Source: Achromobacter sp. (GTDB taxonomy: Bacteria; Pseudomonadota; Gammaproteobacteria; Burkholderiales; Burkholderiaceae_B). Taken from it: 5,083 nucleotides of DNA. The stretch's first letter is position 1, and each line of letters starts with the position of its first letter. A program made the position numbers and the translations under genes. This document shows, one piece after another, positions 1 through 5,083 of the stretch. Under the pieces are notes generated by a model. It made no database searches. It was not told the DNA's origin and saw nothing but the letters and a program-made list of their open reading frames with translations. The stretch lies in contig DMTA01000294.1 in assembly GCA_003454835.1 (NCBI GenBank), positions 1-5,083 on the forward strand, in the 5' to 3' direction.

Positions 1-2
1 TG

Positions 3-827
3 GGCTATGGCGCCGCCGCCATCTTCGGCCAGCCCCTGCGCGGCGACGTCGACCCCCACACCCTGCTGTTGTGGGGCCTGGGCGCCAATTTCCTGATTTC
101 GGTGGTGGTGGTGCTGGTGTTCTCGACCCGCCTGGCCGCCGACATGCGCGCCCGCGAGCGCGAACTGGCCCGCCTGCGCGAACGCTTCACCCGCAACGAA
201 GGCATCGTCGCCCTGGCCACCCACGCCGCCGCCATGGCGCACGAGCTGAACACGCCGCTGGCCACCATGACGCTGCTGACCGACGAGATCGCCGCCGAGG
301 TCCAGGATGACGAAGACCTGCGCGAAGACGTCACTACCCTCAGCCAGCTTCTGGCCCTGTGCCGGGAACGCATCCGCAATCTGGCGGTCCCAACCGCCGT
401 GGATCTGGTTCGCGTCGTGGGGCAATGGCGTTTGATCCGGCCGACCATCGACCTGCAACGCTCGGGCACGCTGCCCACCAGCCTGCGCGTCGATCCGGCC
501 ATCGCCCACCTGCTGCAGGCGTTGCTGAACAACGCCGCGGACGCGGGGGAATCCGCCGACGCGCCCCGCGTGGACCTGCATCTGGAATACGGCTATGGCG
601 CCCTGCGCGGCGAAGTCCGGGACTACGGACGGGGTTTCGATCCCGACCATGCCGTGCTGCCGGCGACCAGCCTGTTCAACAGCGGCAAGCCGGGAGGACT
701 GGGCGTGGGCCTGGCCCTGTCGCACGCCACCGTGGAACAGATGGGCGGCGAAATGACCATGACCGCGGCCGAAGGCGGCGGCACCCGCATCCGCTTTTAC
801 TTGCCTCTCGGCAACCCCGGGACCTGA
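3..827 (+). CDS. regB: RegB/PrrB-type redox sensor histidine kinase, C-terminal part (5' end outside window)
   Basis: This membrane sensor kinase autophosphorylates on histidine and passes the phosphate to the RegA-type regulator encoded next. The reading frame is open from the window edge, so the true start and most of the membrane domain lie upstream. Numbering from position 3, residues 22-41 form the last membrane helix, followed by a charged linker (about 43-60). The H-box is AHELNTPLAT with H80 (240-242), close to the RegB signature HELGTPLAT. The N-box has N176/N177 (LLNNAADAG), the D-box is RDYGRGFD (D207) and the G2 region is GKPGGLGVGLAL. C120 (360-362, ALCRERI) lies exactly 40 residues after H80, the spacing of H225 and C265 in Rhodobacter RegB, where that cysteine is redox-active. 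RegB's quinone-binding loop would be upstream and cannot be seen. RoxS and ActS are alternative names for the same family. Family assignment is strong; the signal sensed is inferred. Confidence 0.9.
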   Translation, partial: GYGAAAIFGQPLRGDVDPHTLLLWGLGANFLISVVVVLVFSTRLAADMRARERELARLRERFTRNEGIVALATHAAAMAHELNTPLATMTLLTDEIAAEVQDDEDLREDVTTLSQLLALCRERIRNLAVPTAVDLVRVVGQWRLIRPTIDLQRSGTLPTSLRVDPAIAHLLQALLNNAADAGESADAPRVDLHLEYGYGALRGEVRDYGRGFDPDHAVLPATSLFNSGKPGGLGVGLALSHATVEQMGGEMTMTAAEGGGTRIRFYLPLGNPGT

Positions 828-832
828 CTGTG

Positions 833-1384
833 ATGAATGCAAACGATCTTGGCCTGCTGATCGACGACGACGAACTCTACGTGCGCACCTTGCAGCGCAG
901 TCTGTCGCGCCGCGGCCTTGAAACCCGAACCGCCACCGGCATCGCCGAGGCGCTGCGCGTGGCCGAGGAAATCCGTCCGGCTTTCGCCCTGGTCGACCTG
1001 CGCCTGGGCGAAGACTCCGGCCTGACCTTGATCCGCCCGCTGCGCGCGCTGCGCGAAGACATGCGCATCCTGCTGGTCACCGGCTACGCCAGCGTGGCCA
1101 CCGCCGTGGAAGCCATCAAGCGCGGCGCCGACGACTATCTGCCCAAGCCGGCCACAGCGCCGATGATCCTGCGCACGCTGGGTCTGGTGAAGCCAGAAAC
1201 AGTTACGATCGAAACGACCATGACGCCATTGCACCGCCTAGAATGGGAGCACATTCACCAGGCCCTGCACGAGACCGGCGGCAACGTTTCAGCTGCGGCG
1301 CGGCTCCTGGGCATGCACCGGCGGTCGCTTCAACGCAAGCTGGCCAAAAAACCGGGGCCGGAACGCGAGGTCCTTCCGGAATGA
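833..1384 (+). CDS. regA: RegA/PrrA-type response regulator with Fis-type helix-turn-helix
   Basis: A complete 183-residue response regulator, the usual length for RegA/PrrA/ActR/RoxR. The receiver domain (about 5-115) has the acidic pair D11/D12, phospho-acceptor D55 (ALVDLRLG), T83 (LLVTGYAS) and K105 (YLPKPA). A short linker leads to a Fis-type DNA-binding domain (about 133-173) with the family signature GGNVSAAARLLGMHRRSLQRKL; the MHRRxLQRKL recognition helix is typical of RegA. The gene starts five bases after the kinase stop, so the two are probably one operon. ATG 833 is chosen, but GTG 830 directly before it is in frame and is served by the same weak GGGA (819-822). In related bacteria this regulator controls respiration, carbon fixation and terminal oxidases according to redox state. 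Here it lies immediately upstream of a cytochrome bo3 operon with RegA-like boxes between them, which makes cyo a likely target (inference). Confidence 0.93.
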   Translation: MNANDLGLLIDDDELYVRTLQRSLSRRGLETRTATGIAEALRVAEEIRPAFALVDLRLGEDSGLTLIRPLRALREDMRILLVTGYASVATAVEAIKRGADDYLPKPATAPMILRTLGLVKPETVTIETTMTPLHRLEWEHIHQALHETGGNVSAAARLLGMHRRSLQRKLAKKPGPEREVLPE

Positions 1385-1418
1385 GGTTGTGCGGGGCGAC
1401 ACATCTTTACAACACCCC

Positions 1419-1430
1419 CATGTGCACATG
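1419..1430. repeat. 12-bp perfect palindrome overlapping the first RegA-like box
   Basis: CATGTGCACATG reads the same on both strands and does not extend further. Its last two bases are shared with the first TGCGAC arm at 1429-1434. It may be an operator half of a compound site or a chance palindrome; no known regulator is assigned. Confidence 0.45.
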
Positions 1431-1445
1431 CGACATATCGTCGCA
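1429..1445. promoter_or_regulatory. RegA/PrrA-like binding site, copy 1
   Basis: TGCGAC-ATATC-GTCGCA is a perfect inverted repeat with 6-bp arms and a 5-bp spacer. Positions 1430-1444 fit the RegR/RegA-type consensus as I recall it (GNGRCRTTNNGNCGC) at all but one defined position. It lies 45 bases after the regA stop and about 200 bases before the cyoA start, so it could act on cyo as a distal site. Binding by the adjacent regulator is inferred from sequence and location only. Confidence 0.65.
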
Positions 1446-1526
1446 CCCCCTCCCTCCCCTCGGGGCATCCGCTCCCCTAGGAAAACCCTGAATACGACGC
1501 CATTGGGCCGGATTTCTCCCAGGCAA

Positions 1527-1543
1527 TGCGACCATTCGTCGCA
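1527..1543. promoter_or_regulatory. RegA/PrrA-like binding site, copy 2
   Basis: TGCGAC-CATTC-GTCGCA repeats the arms and spacer length of the copy at 1429-1445 exactly, with an unrelated spacer sequence, which suggests the arms are what is selected. It fits the recalled RegR/RegA consensus with two mismatches. The centres of the two copies are 98 bp apart. It ends three bases before the FNR-type box and about 100 bases before the cyoA start codon, a normal promoter-proximal position. Confidence 0.68.
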
Positions 1544-1546
1544 GGC

Positions 1547-1560
1547 TTGACCCAGATCAA
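1547..1560. promoter_or_regulatory. FNR/ANR-type box upstream of cyoA
   Basis: TTGAC-CCAG-ATCAA matches nine of ten defined positions of the FNR/ANR consensus TTGAT-N4-ATCAA. Proteins of this family bind such sites when oxygen is low, and in E. coli and Pseudomonas FNR/ANR lowers cyo expression. Its first six bases also resemble a -35 element (TTGACC), but no well-spaced -10 follows. If the weak -10 at 1566-1571 is used, the box would lie between -35 and -10, a repressing position (inference). Confidence 0.65.
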
Positions 1561-1577
1561 ACCGATAGGATGGACGT

Positions 1578-1592
1578 TGCTGCCTAGCAGCA
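1578..1592 (+). repeat. Leader hairpin, copy 1 (TGCTGC-CTA-GCAGCA)
   Basis: A perfect 6-bp stem with a 3-base loop, followed by ATTCC. A second hairpin with identical stem arms starts 23 bases downstream, at 1601. It lies between the FNR-type box and the cyoA ribosome binding site, so it would probably be in the mRNA leader or at the transcript start. It has no T-run and is not a terminator. It could be an RNA element or a DNA operator. Confidence 0.55.
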
Positions 1593-1600
1593 TTCCAGTC

Positions 1601-1615
1601 TGCTGCTCTGCAGCA
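1601..1615 (+). repeat. Leader hairpin, copy 2 (TGCTGC-TCT-GCAGCA)
   Basis: This has the same stem arms and loop length as the hairpin at 1578-1592, with a different loop, and is followed by ATTTCC in place of ATTCC. Because the arms are identical, the left arm of copy 1 could also pair with the right arm of copy 2, allowing alternative folds. It ends 17 bases before the cyoA Shine-Dalgarno. Confidence 0.55.
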
Positions 1616-1632
1616 TTTCCCACCTTCCATCC

Positions 1633-1636
1633 AAGG
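1633..1636 (+). promoter_or_regulatory. Ribosome binding site that sets the cyoA GTG start
   Basis: AAGG lies six bases before GTG 1643. This supports the GTG as the start of cyoA over the in-frame ATG at 1526, which lies inside the operator cluster. Confidence 0.6.
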
Positions 1637-1642
1637 CTGTAC

Positions 1643-2551
1643 GTGAAACACCCCCTCCTTGCGACCCTTACGCGCATATTTGGCGTCGGCGCGGTCATGC
1701 TGCTTGGCGGCTGCAACATGGAAATCCTCTCCCCCAAGGGAGATATCGGCATCCAGGAAAAGACGTTGCTGCTGACGGCGACCGGGCTCATGCTCATCGT
1801 CGTGATCCCGGTCCTCATCATGATCGTGGCGTTTGCCTGGAAGTACCGCGCTTCCAACACCAAAGCTGACTACCAGCCCAAGTGGGCCCACTCCACGGCA
1901 ATCGAAGCCGTCGTCTGGACCGTCCCTTGTATCATCGTGGCGATTCTTGCCGTGATCACCTGGCGCTCCACGCACGCGCTGGATCCCTACAAGCCGCTCG
2001 TGTCCGAACACAAGCCGGTGACCATCGAGGTGGTTTCGCTGGATTGGAAGTGGCTCTTCATCTACCCCGAGTACGACATCGCCACGGTCAACGAGATCGC
2101 GTTCCCCGTGGACGTTCCGGTCAACTTCCGGATCACGTCGGCTTCGGTCATGAACTCGTTCTTCATTCCCCAGCTCGGCAGCCAGATCTACTCGATGGCC
2201 GGCATGGAGACCAAGCTGCACCTGAACGCGCGCGAAATCGGCACCTACGCCGGCATTTCGGCCAACTACAGCGGCGGCGGTTTCTCGGGCATGCGCTTCA
2301 AGGCCCATGCCATGTCGCAGGAAGGGTTCGACAACTGGGTCAAGGAAGCGAAGGCTGCTCCCACCGCCCTGACCCCCGAGGTCTACGCGGAACTGACCAA
2401 GCGCAGCGAGCGCAACCCGGTCGTGAAGTATTCGTCGGCGCCGCCCGCCATGTTTGATTTCATTCTGGGCAGCACGATGACCAAGATGGCCGGCGTGGAC
2501 TCCGCCACGTGCACCTCCACGTCGAATAATCTGATCGCAGGAATCAACTAA
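1643..2551 (+). CDS. cyoA: Cytochrome bo3 ubiquinol oxidase subunit II (lipoprotein)
   Basis: Subunit II of the proton-pumping quinol oxidase, anchored in the inner membrane with its cupredoxin domain in the periplasm. From GTG 1643 the protein has 302 residues. A signal peptide (1-23) ends in the lipobox LLGGC, making C24 the lipidated residue, as in E. coli CyoA. Membrane helices span about 42-64 and 87-107. The cupredoxin domain follows (about 125-225) with DWKW at 134-137, VNEIAFP at 149-155 and MNSFFIP at 170-176. The CuA ligands of cytochrome c oxidases are absent: the segment at 205-217 reads [13 protein letters not shown]. This marks a quinol oxidase. A C-terminal helical (COX-ARM-like) part follows about residue 225. 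The tail lacks the His/Met-rich end of the E. coli protein. An ATG start at 1526 would add 39 residues before the signal peptide and is rejected. The stop is two bases before cyoB. Confidence 0.95.
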   Translation: MKHPLLATLTRIFGVGAVMLLGGCNMEILSPKGDIGIQEKTLLLTATGLMLIVVIPVLIMIVAFAWKYRASNTKADYQPKWAHSTAIEAVVWTVPCIIVAILAVITWRSTHALDPYKPLVSEHKPVTIEVVSLDWKWLFIYPEYDIATVNEIAFPVDVPVNFRITSASVMNSFFIPQLGSQIYSMAGMETKLHLNAREIGTYAGISANYSGGGFSGMRFKAHAMSQEGFDNWVKEAKAAPTALTPEVYAELTKRSERNPVVKYSSAPPAMFDFILGSTMTKMAGVDSATCTSTSNNLIAGIN

Positions 2552-2553
2552 CA

Positions 2554-4530
2554 ATGCTCGGGAAACTTACCCTCGAGGCCATTCCGTACCATGACCCTAT
2601 CGTCATGGTTACGCTGGCCGCCGTGTGCCTGGGAGGCCTAGCGGTCTTCGGCGCCATCACCTACTTCAAGAAATGGCAGTACCTGTGGACGGAGTGGCTC
2701 ACCACCGTCGACCACAAGCGCATCGGCGTGATGTACATCATCGTCGCCCTGATCATGCTGCTGCGCGGCTTTGCCGACGCCATCATGATGCGCACGCAGC
2801 TTGCCGTCGCGTCCGCGGACTCGGCCGGCTTCCTGCCGCCGCACCACTACGACCAGATCTTCACCGCCCACGGCGTCATCATGATTTTCTTCATGGCGAT
2901 GCCCTTCATCACCGGGCTGATGAACATCGTCGTGCCGCTGCAGATCGGCGCCCGCGACGTGGCGTACCCGTTCCTGAACTCGCTGAGCTTCTGGCTGTTC
3001 GCCGCCGGCGTCGTGCTGATGATGCTGTCGCTGTTCGTGGGCGAATTCGCCGCGACCGGCTGGCTCGCGTATCCGCCGTTGTCGGGGCTGGACTACAGTC
3101 CAAGCGTGGGGGTGGATTACTACCTCTGGGCACTGCAGATATCCGGACTGGGGACAACGCTTAGCGGCATCAACTTCATCGTCACCATCCTGCGCATGCG
3201 TGCGCCTGGCATGACCCTGATGAAGATGCCGATCTTCACGTGGACCTCGCTGGTCACCAACGTCCTGATCGTCGCCGCCTTCCCCGTGCTGGCCGCGACC
3301 CTGGCGCTGCTGACGATGGACCGCTACCTGGGCACGCACTTCTTCACGAACGATGGTGGCGGCAACGTCATGATGTACGTGAACCTGATCTGGATCTGGG
3401 GCCACCCCGAGGTCTACATCCTGGTGCTGCCGGCCTTCGGCGTGTATTCGGAAATCGTTGCCACGTTCGCCCGCAAGACCCTGTTCGGCTACAAGTCCAT
3501 GGTTTACGCCACGGCCGCCATCGGCGTGCTGTCGTTCCTGGTCTGGCTGCACCACTTCTTCACCATGGGAGCGGGGGCCAACGTCAATGCCTTCTTCGGC
3601 ATAGCGACAATGATCATCTCGATCCCGACCGGGGCCAAGATCTTCAACTGGCTGTTCACCATCTACCGCGGCCGCCTGCGCATCACGACGCCGGTGCTGT
3701 GGACGCTGGGCTTCATGATCGTCTTCGTCATCGGCGGCATGACCGGCGTGATGCTGGCCATCCCCGGCGTATCGTTCATCCTGCACAACAGCCTGTTCCT
3801 GATCGCGCACTTCCACAACACCATCATCGGTGGCGTGGTGTTCGGCTGCATCGCCGGCATGGTCTATTGGTTCCCGAAGGCATTCGGCTTCACGCTGAAC
3901 GAGCGTCTGGGCCGCTACTCGTTCTACTGCTGGTTCGTCGGCTTCTTCCTGGCCTTCATGCCCCTGTACGTCCTGGGCTTCAAGGGCATGACGCGTCGCC
4001 TGAACCACTACGACAACCCCGAATGGCAGCCGTACCTGCTGGTCGCGCTGGCTGGCGCCGCGCTGATCATGCTGGGCATCTTCTTCCTGCTGCAGCAAGT
4101 GTTCGTCTCTGTGCGTCAGCGCAAGCAGAACCAGGACGTCACCGGCGATCCCTGGGATGGCCGCACGCTGGAATGGTCGATCTCGTCGCCCGCGCCTTTC
4201 TACAACTTTGCCCACGTTCCTCACGTCGATGAGCTGGACCAGTTCTGGGAAGACAAGCAGAGCGGCAAGGCCTACAAGCGCCCCGCCAAGTACGAAGACA
4301 TCCACATGCCGAAGAACACCGCCGCTGGTGTCTGGATTGGCGCCTTTGGCCTGGTCATGTGCTTTGCGCTGATCTGGCACATCTGGTGGCTGTCGATCGC
4401 CGGCCTCGTGGGCATGATCGGTTCGTTCATCGTCCGCGCCTATGACCGCGACGTCGACTACTGGGTCCCGGCCGCGGAAGTCGAACGCATCGAAAACGCT
4501 CACTTTGACAAAATGCAGAAGGCCGCCTGA
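2554..4530 (+). CDS. cyoB: Cytochrome bo3 ubiquinol oxidase subunit I (haem-copper catalytic subunit)
   Basis: This subunit oxidises ubiquinol and reduces oxygen to water while pumping protons. The 658-residue protein is close to E. coli CyoB (663), and its key residues fall at the same numbers. Low-spin haem ligands are H106 and H421 and the haem o3 ligand is H419. CuB ligands are H284, H333 and H334, with the cross-linking Y288 in WGHPEVY. The D channel has N124, D135, N142 and E286; the K channel has T359 and K362. The quinol site has R71, D75, H98 and Q101. Haem propionate arginines are R481 and R482. E286 in the HPEV motif places it in the A1 class of haem-copper oxidases. The family has 15 membrane helices. 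ATG 2554 follows the cyoA stop by two bases, with AGGA at 2539-2542. All catalytic residues checked are present, so the enzyme should be active. Confidence 0.98.
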   Translation: MLGKLTLEAIPYHDPIVMVTLAAVCLGGLAVFGAITYFKKWQYLWTEWLTTVDHKRIGVMYIIVALIMLLRGFADAIMMRTQLAVASADSAGFLPPHHYDQIFTAHGVIMIFFMAMPFITGLMNIVVPLQIGARDVAYPFLNSLSFWLFAAGVVLMMLSLFVGEFAATGWLAYPPLSGLDYSPSVGVDYYLWALQISGLGTTLSGINFIVTILRMRAPGMTLMKMPIFTWTSLVTNVLIVAAFPVLAATLALLTMDRYLGTHFFTNDGGGNVMMYVNLIWIWGHPEVYILVLPAFGVYSEIVATFARKTLFGYKSMVYATAAIGVLSFLVWLHHFFTMGAGANVNAFFGIATMIISIPTGAKIFNWLFTIYRGRLRITTPVLWTLGFMIVFVIGGMTGVMLAIPGVSFILHNSLFLIAHFHNTIIGGVVFGCIAGMVYWFPKAFGFTLNERLGRYSFYCWFVGFFLAFMPLYVLGFKGMTRRLNHYDNPEWQPYLLVALAGAALIMLGIFFLLQQVFVSVRQRKQNQDVTGDPWDGRTLEWSISSPAPFYNFAHVPHVDELDQFWEDKQSGKAYKRPAKYEDIHMPKNTAAGVWIGAFGLVMCFALIWHIWWLSIAGLVGMIGSFIVRAYDRDVDYWVPAAEVERIENAHFDKMQKAA

Positions 4531-4533
4531 GCC

Positions 4534-5083
4534 ATGATTCAAGCCGTAGCCACTCACCCCCACGCGGGTCACGACGATCACGCGCATCACGACGATGGAT
4601 CCAAGACCGTTTTCGGTTTCTGGGTCTATCTGATGAGCGACTTGCTGATCTTTTCGGTGCTGTTCGCCACGTTCGCGGTGTTGTCCAACGCCACCGCGGG
4701 CGGTCCGTCCGGCAAGGAACTGTTCGACCTGAACTTCGTCCTGGTCGAAACGCTGTTGCTGCTGGTGTCCAGCTTCACCTTCGGCATGGCCAACCTGAAC
4801 GTGCACGCCAACAACAAGAGCCGTGCCATGGGCTGGTTGATGGTCACGTTCCTGTTCGGCGCGGGCTTCATCGCGATGGAAATCTATGAATTCCATCACC
4901 TGATCAGCATCGGCGCCGGCCCGGGCCGCAGCGCCTACCTGTCCGCGTTCTTCACGCTGATCGGTACGCACGGCCTGCACGTGACCTTTGGCCTGATCTG
5001 GATCATCGTCATGCTCGACATGATCCGCCGTCATGGCCTGGACTCGATCAACAAGCGTCGTCTGGCGTGCCTGAGCCTGTTCT
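4534..5083 (+). CDS. cyoC: Cytochrome bo3 ubiquinol oxidase subunit III (3' end outside window)
   Basis: Subunit III of the bo3 oxidase, an inner-membrane protein that stabilises the complex. ATG 4534 lies three bases after the cyoB stop, with AGAAGG at 4517-4522 inside the end of cyoB. The window shows 183 codons; E. coli CyoC has 204, so about 20 residues including the rest of the fifth helix are missing. The first 24 residues are rich in His and Asp (nine His by residue 19 counting H8 to H19 plus flanks is not exceeded; the cluster is [11 protein letters not shown]), as also seen in E. coli CyoC. Family motifs follow: [10 protein letters not shown] (27-36), GGPSGKELF (56-64), LVETLLLL (70-77), [16 protein letters not shown] (108-123) and GTHGLHV (144-150). 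Visible helices span about 27-50, 66-86, 99-120 and 135-161. A cyoD and a haem O synthase gene (cyoE/ctaB) would be expected downstream but cannot be seen. Confidence 0.95.
   Translation, partial: MIQAVATHPHAGHDDHAHHDDGSKTVFGFWVYLMSDLLIFSVLFATFAVLSNATAGGPSGKELFDLNFVLVETLLLLVSSFTFGMANLNVHANNKSRAMGWLMVTFLFGAGFIAMEIYEFHHLISIGAGPGRSAYLSAFFTLIGTHGLHVTFGLIWIIVMLDMIRRHGLDSINKRRLACLSLF

Larger units (their letters stand above)
1385..1642. other. regA-cyoA intergenic control region
   Basis: This 258-bp gap carries no convincing gene. In order it holds a 12-bp palindrome (1419-1430), a first RegA-like inverted repeat (1429-1445), a pyrimidine-rich tract (about 1445-1461), a second RegA-like repeat (1527-1543), an FNR-type box (1547-1560), two tandem hairpins (1578-1592 and 1601-1615) and the cyoA ribosome binding site. 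I see no intrinsic terminator after regA: the only GC hairpins (CCCCTCGGGG at 1456-1465 and GGGG-N8-CCCC at 1462-1477) have tiny stems and no T-run. Some read-through from regBA into cyo is therefore possible. No strong sigma-70 promoter stands out. TAGGAT at 1566-1571 is a passable -10 without a good -35, as would suit an activator-dependent promoter. Confidence 0.8.

Noticed and set aside
359..832. Upstream extension of the response regulator frame into the kinase gene
   Set aside because: The added residues are Arg/Gly/Pro-rich shadow sequence; the receiver domain begins right after ATG 833 and the total from there matches the family length.
1406..1434. Possible promoter with -35 TTTACA at 1406-1411
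   Set aside because: Nothing like a -10 occurs 16-18 bases downstream; that position holds TGCGAC of the first operator.
1456..1477. Possible terminator hairpins after regA (CCCCTCGGGG and GGGG-N8-CCCC)
   Set aside because: The stems are only four pairs, one loop is two bases, and neither is followed by a T-run.
1289..2554. A 421-codon minus-strand frame over the end of regA, the gap and cyoA
   Set aside because: It shadows cyoA and the control region, has no recognisable motif and the same GC-bias signature.
3041..3052. 12-bp palindrome GGCGAATTCGCC inside cyoB
   Set aside because: It encodes the conserved GEFA segment in frame and lies mid-gene, so it is best explained as coding sequence.
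4569..4596. 10-bp direct repeat TCACGACGAT, 18 bases apart, at the start of cyoC
   Set aside because: It encodes the His/Asp-rich N-terminal tail, and a similar His-rich tail is known in E. coli CyoC, so it needs no special explanation.
2638..5034. A 798-codon open frame on the minus strand, opposite cyoB and cyoC
   Set aside because: It is antisense to two clearly real genes. Its product is a low-complexity run rich in His, Gln, Asp, Glu and Arg, typical of the complementary frame of GC-biased membrane-protein codons, and shows no recognisable domain.

Overview
The window reads as a GC-rich proteobacterial chromosome segment, most likely from Burkholderiales of the Alcaligenaceae type (Bordetella/Achromobacter-like). 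This placement rests on base composition, the strong C/G third-position bias and protein resemblance; no database search was possible. All genes lie on the + strand and the window cuts genes at both ends.

Layout. Positions 3-827 hold the C-terminal 274 residues of a RegB/PrrB/ActS/RoxS-type redox sensor histidine kinase, whose N-terminal membrane domain lies upstream of the window. Five bases later comes its partner, a complete 183-residue RegA/PrrA/ActR/RoxR-type response regulator (833-1384). A 258-bp gap follows (1385-1642), and then the start of a cytochrome bo3 ubiquinol oxidase operon: cyoA (1643-2551, subunit II lipoprotein), cyoB (2554-4530, subunit I with the haem-copper site) and cyoC (4534 to the window end, subunit III, cut about 20 residues short). 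The cyo genes are 2 and 3 bases apart, so they are almost certainly co-transcribed.

The most interesting part is the gap between the regulator and the oxidase. It holds two perfect inverted repeats with identical 6-bp arms and identical 5-bp spacers (TGCGAC-N5-GTCGCA at 1429-1445 and 1527-1543), which resemble the GCG(A/G)C-N5-G(N)CGC type of site known for RegA/PrrA/RegR proteins. Three bases after the second lies a near-perfect FNR/ANR box (TTGAC-CCAG-ATCAA, 1547-1560). Next come two tandem copies of a short hairpin (TGCTGC-N3-GCAGCA at 1578-1592 and 1601-1615), then a ribosome binding site and a GTG start for cyoA. A 12-bp palindrome (1419-1430) overlaps the first repeat.

Proposed working model (inference): the membrane kinase senses respiratory redox state (quinone pool and a conserved cysteine), phosphorylates the regulator, and the regulator acts with an FNR-type oxygen sensor on one compact control region that sets the level of the low-affinity terminal oxidase encoded next door. 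The proteins are well-known families; the undescribed part, if any, is the architecture of this control region and the twin hairpins in the probable cyoA leader.
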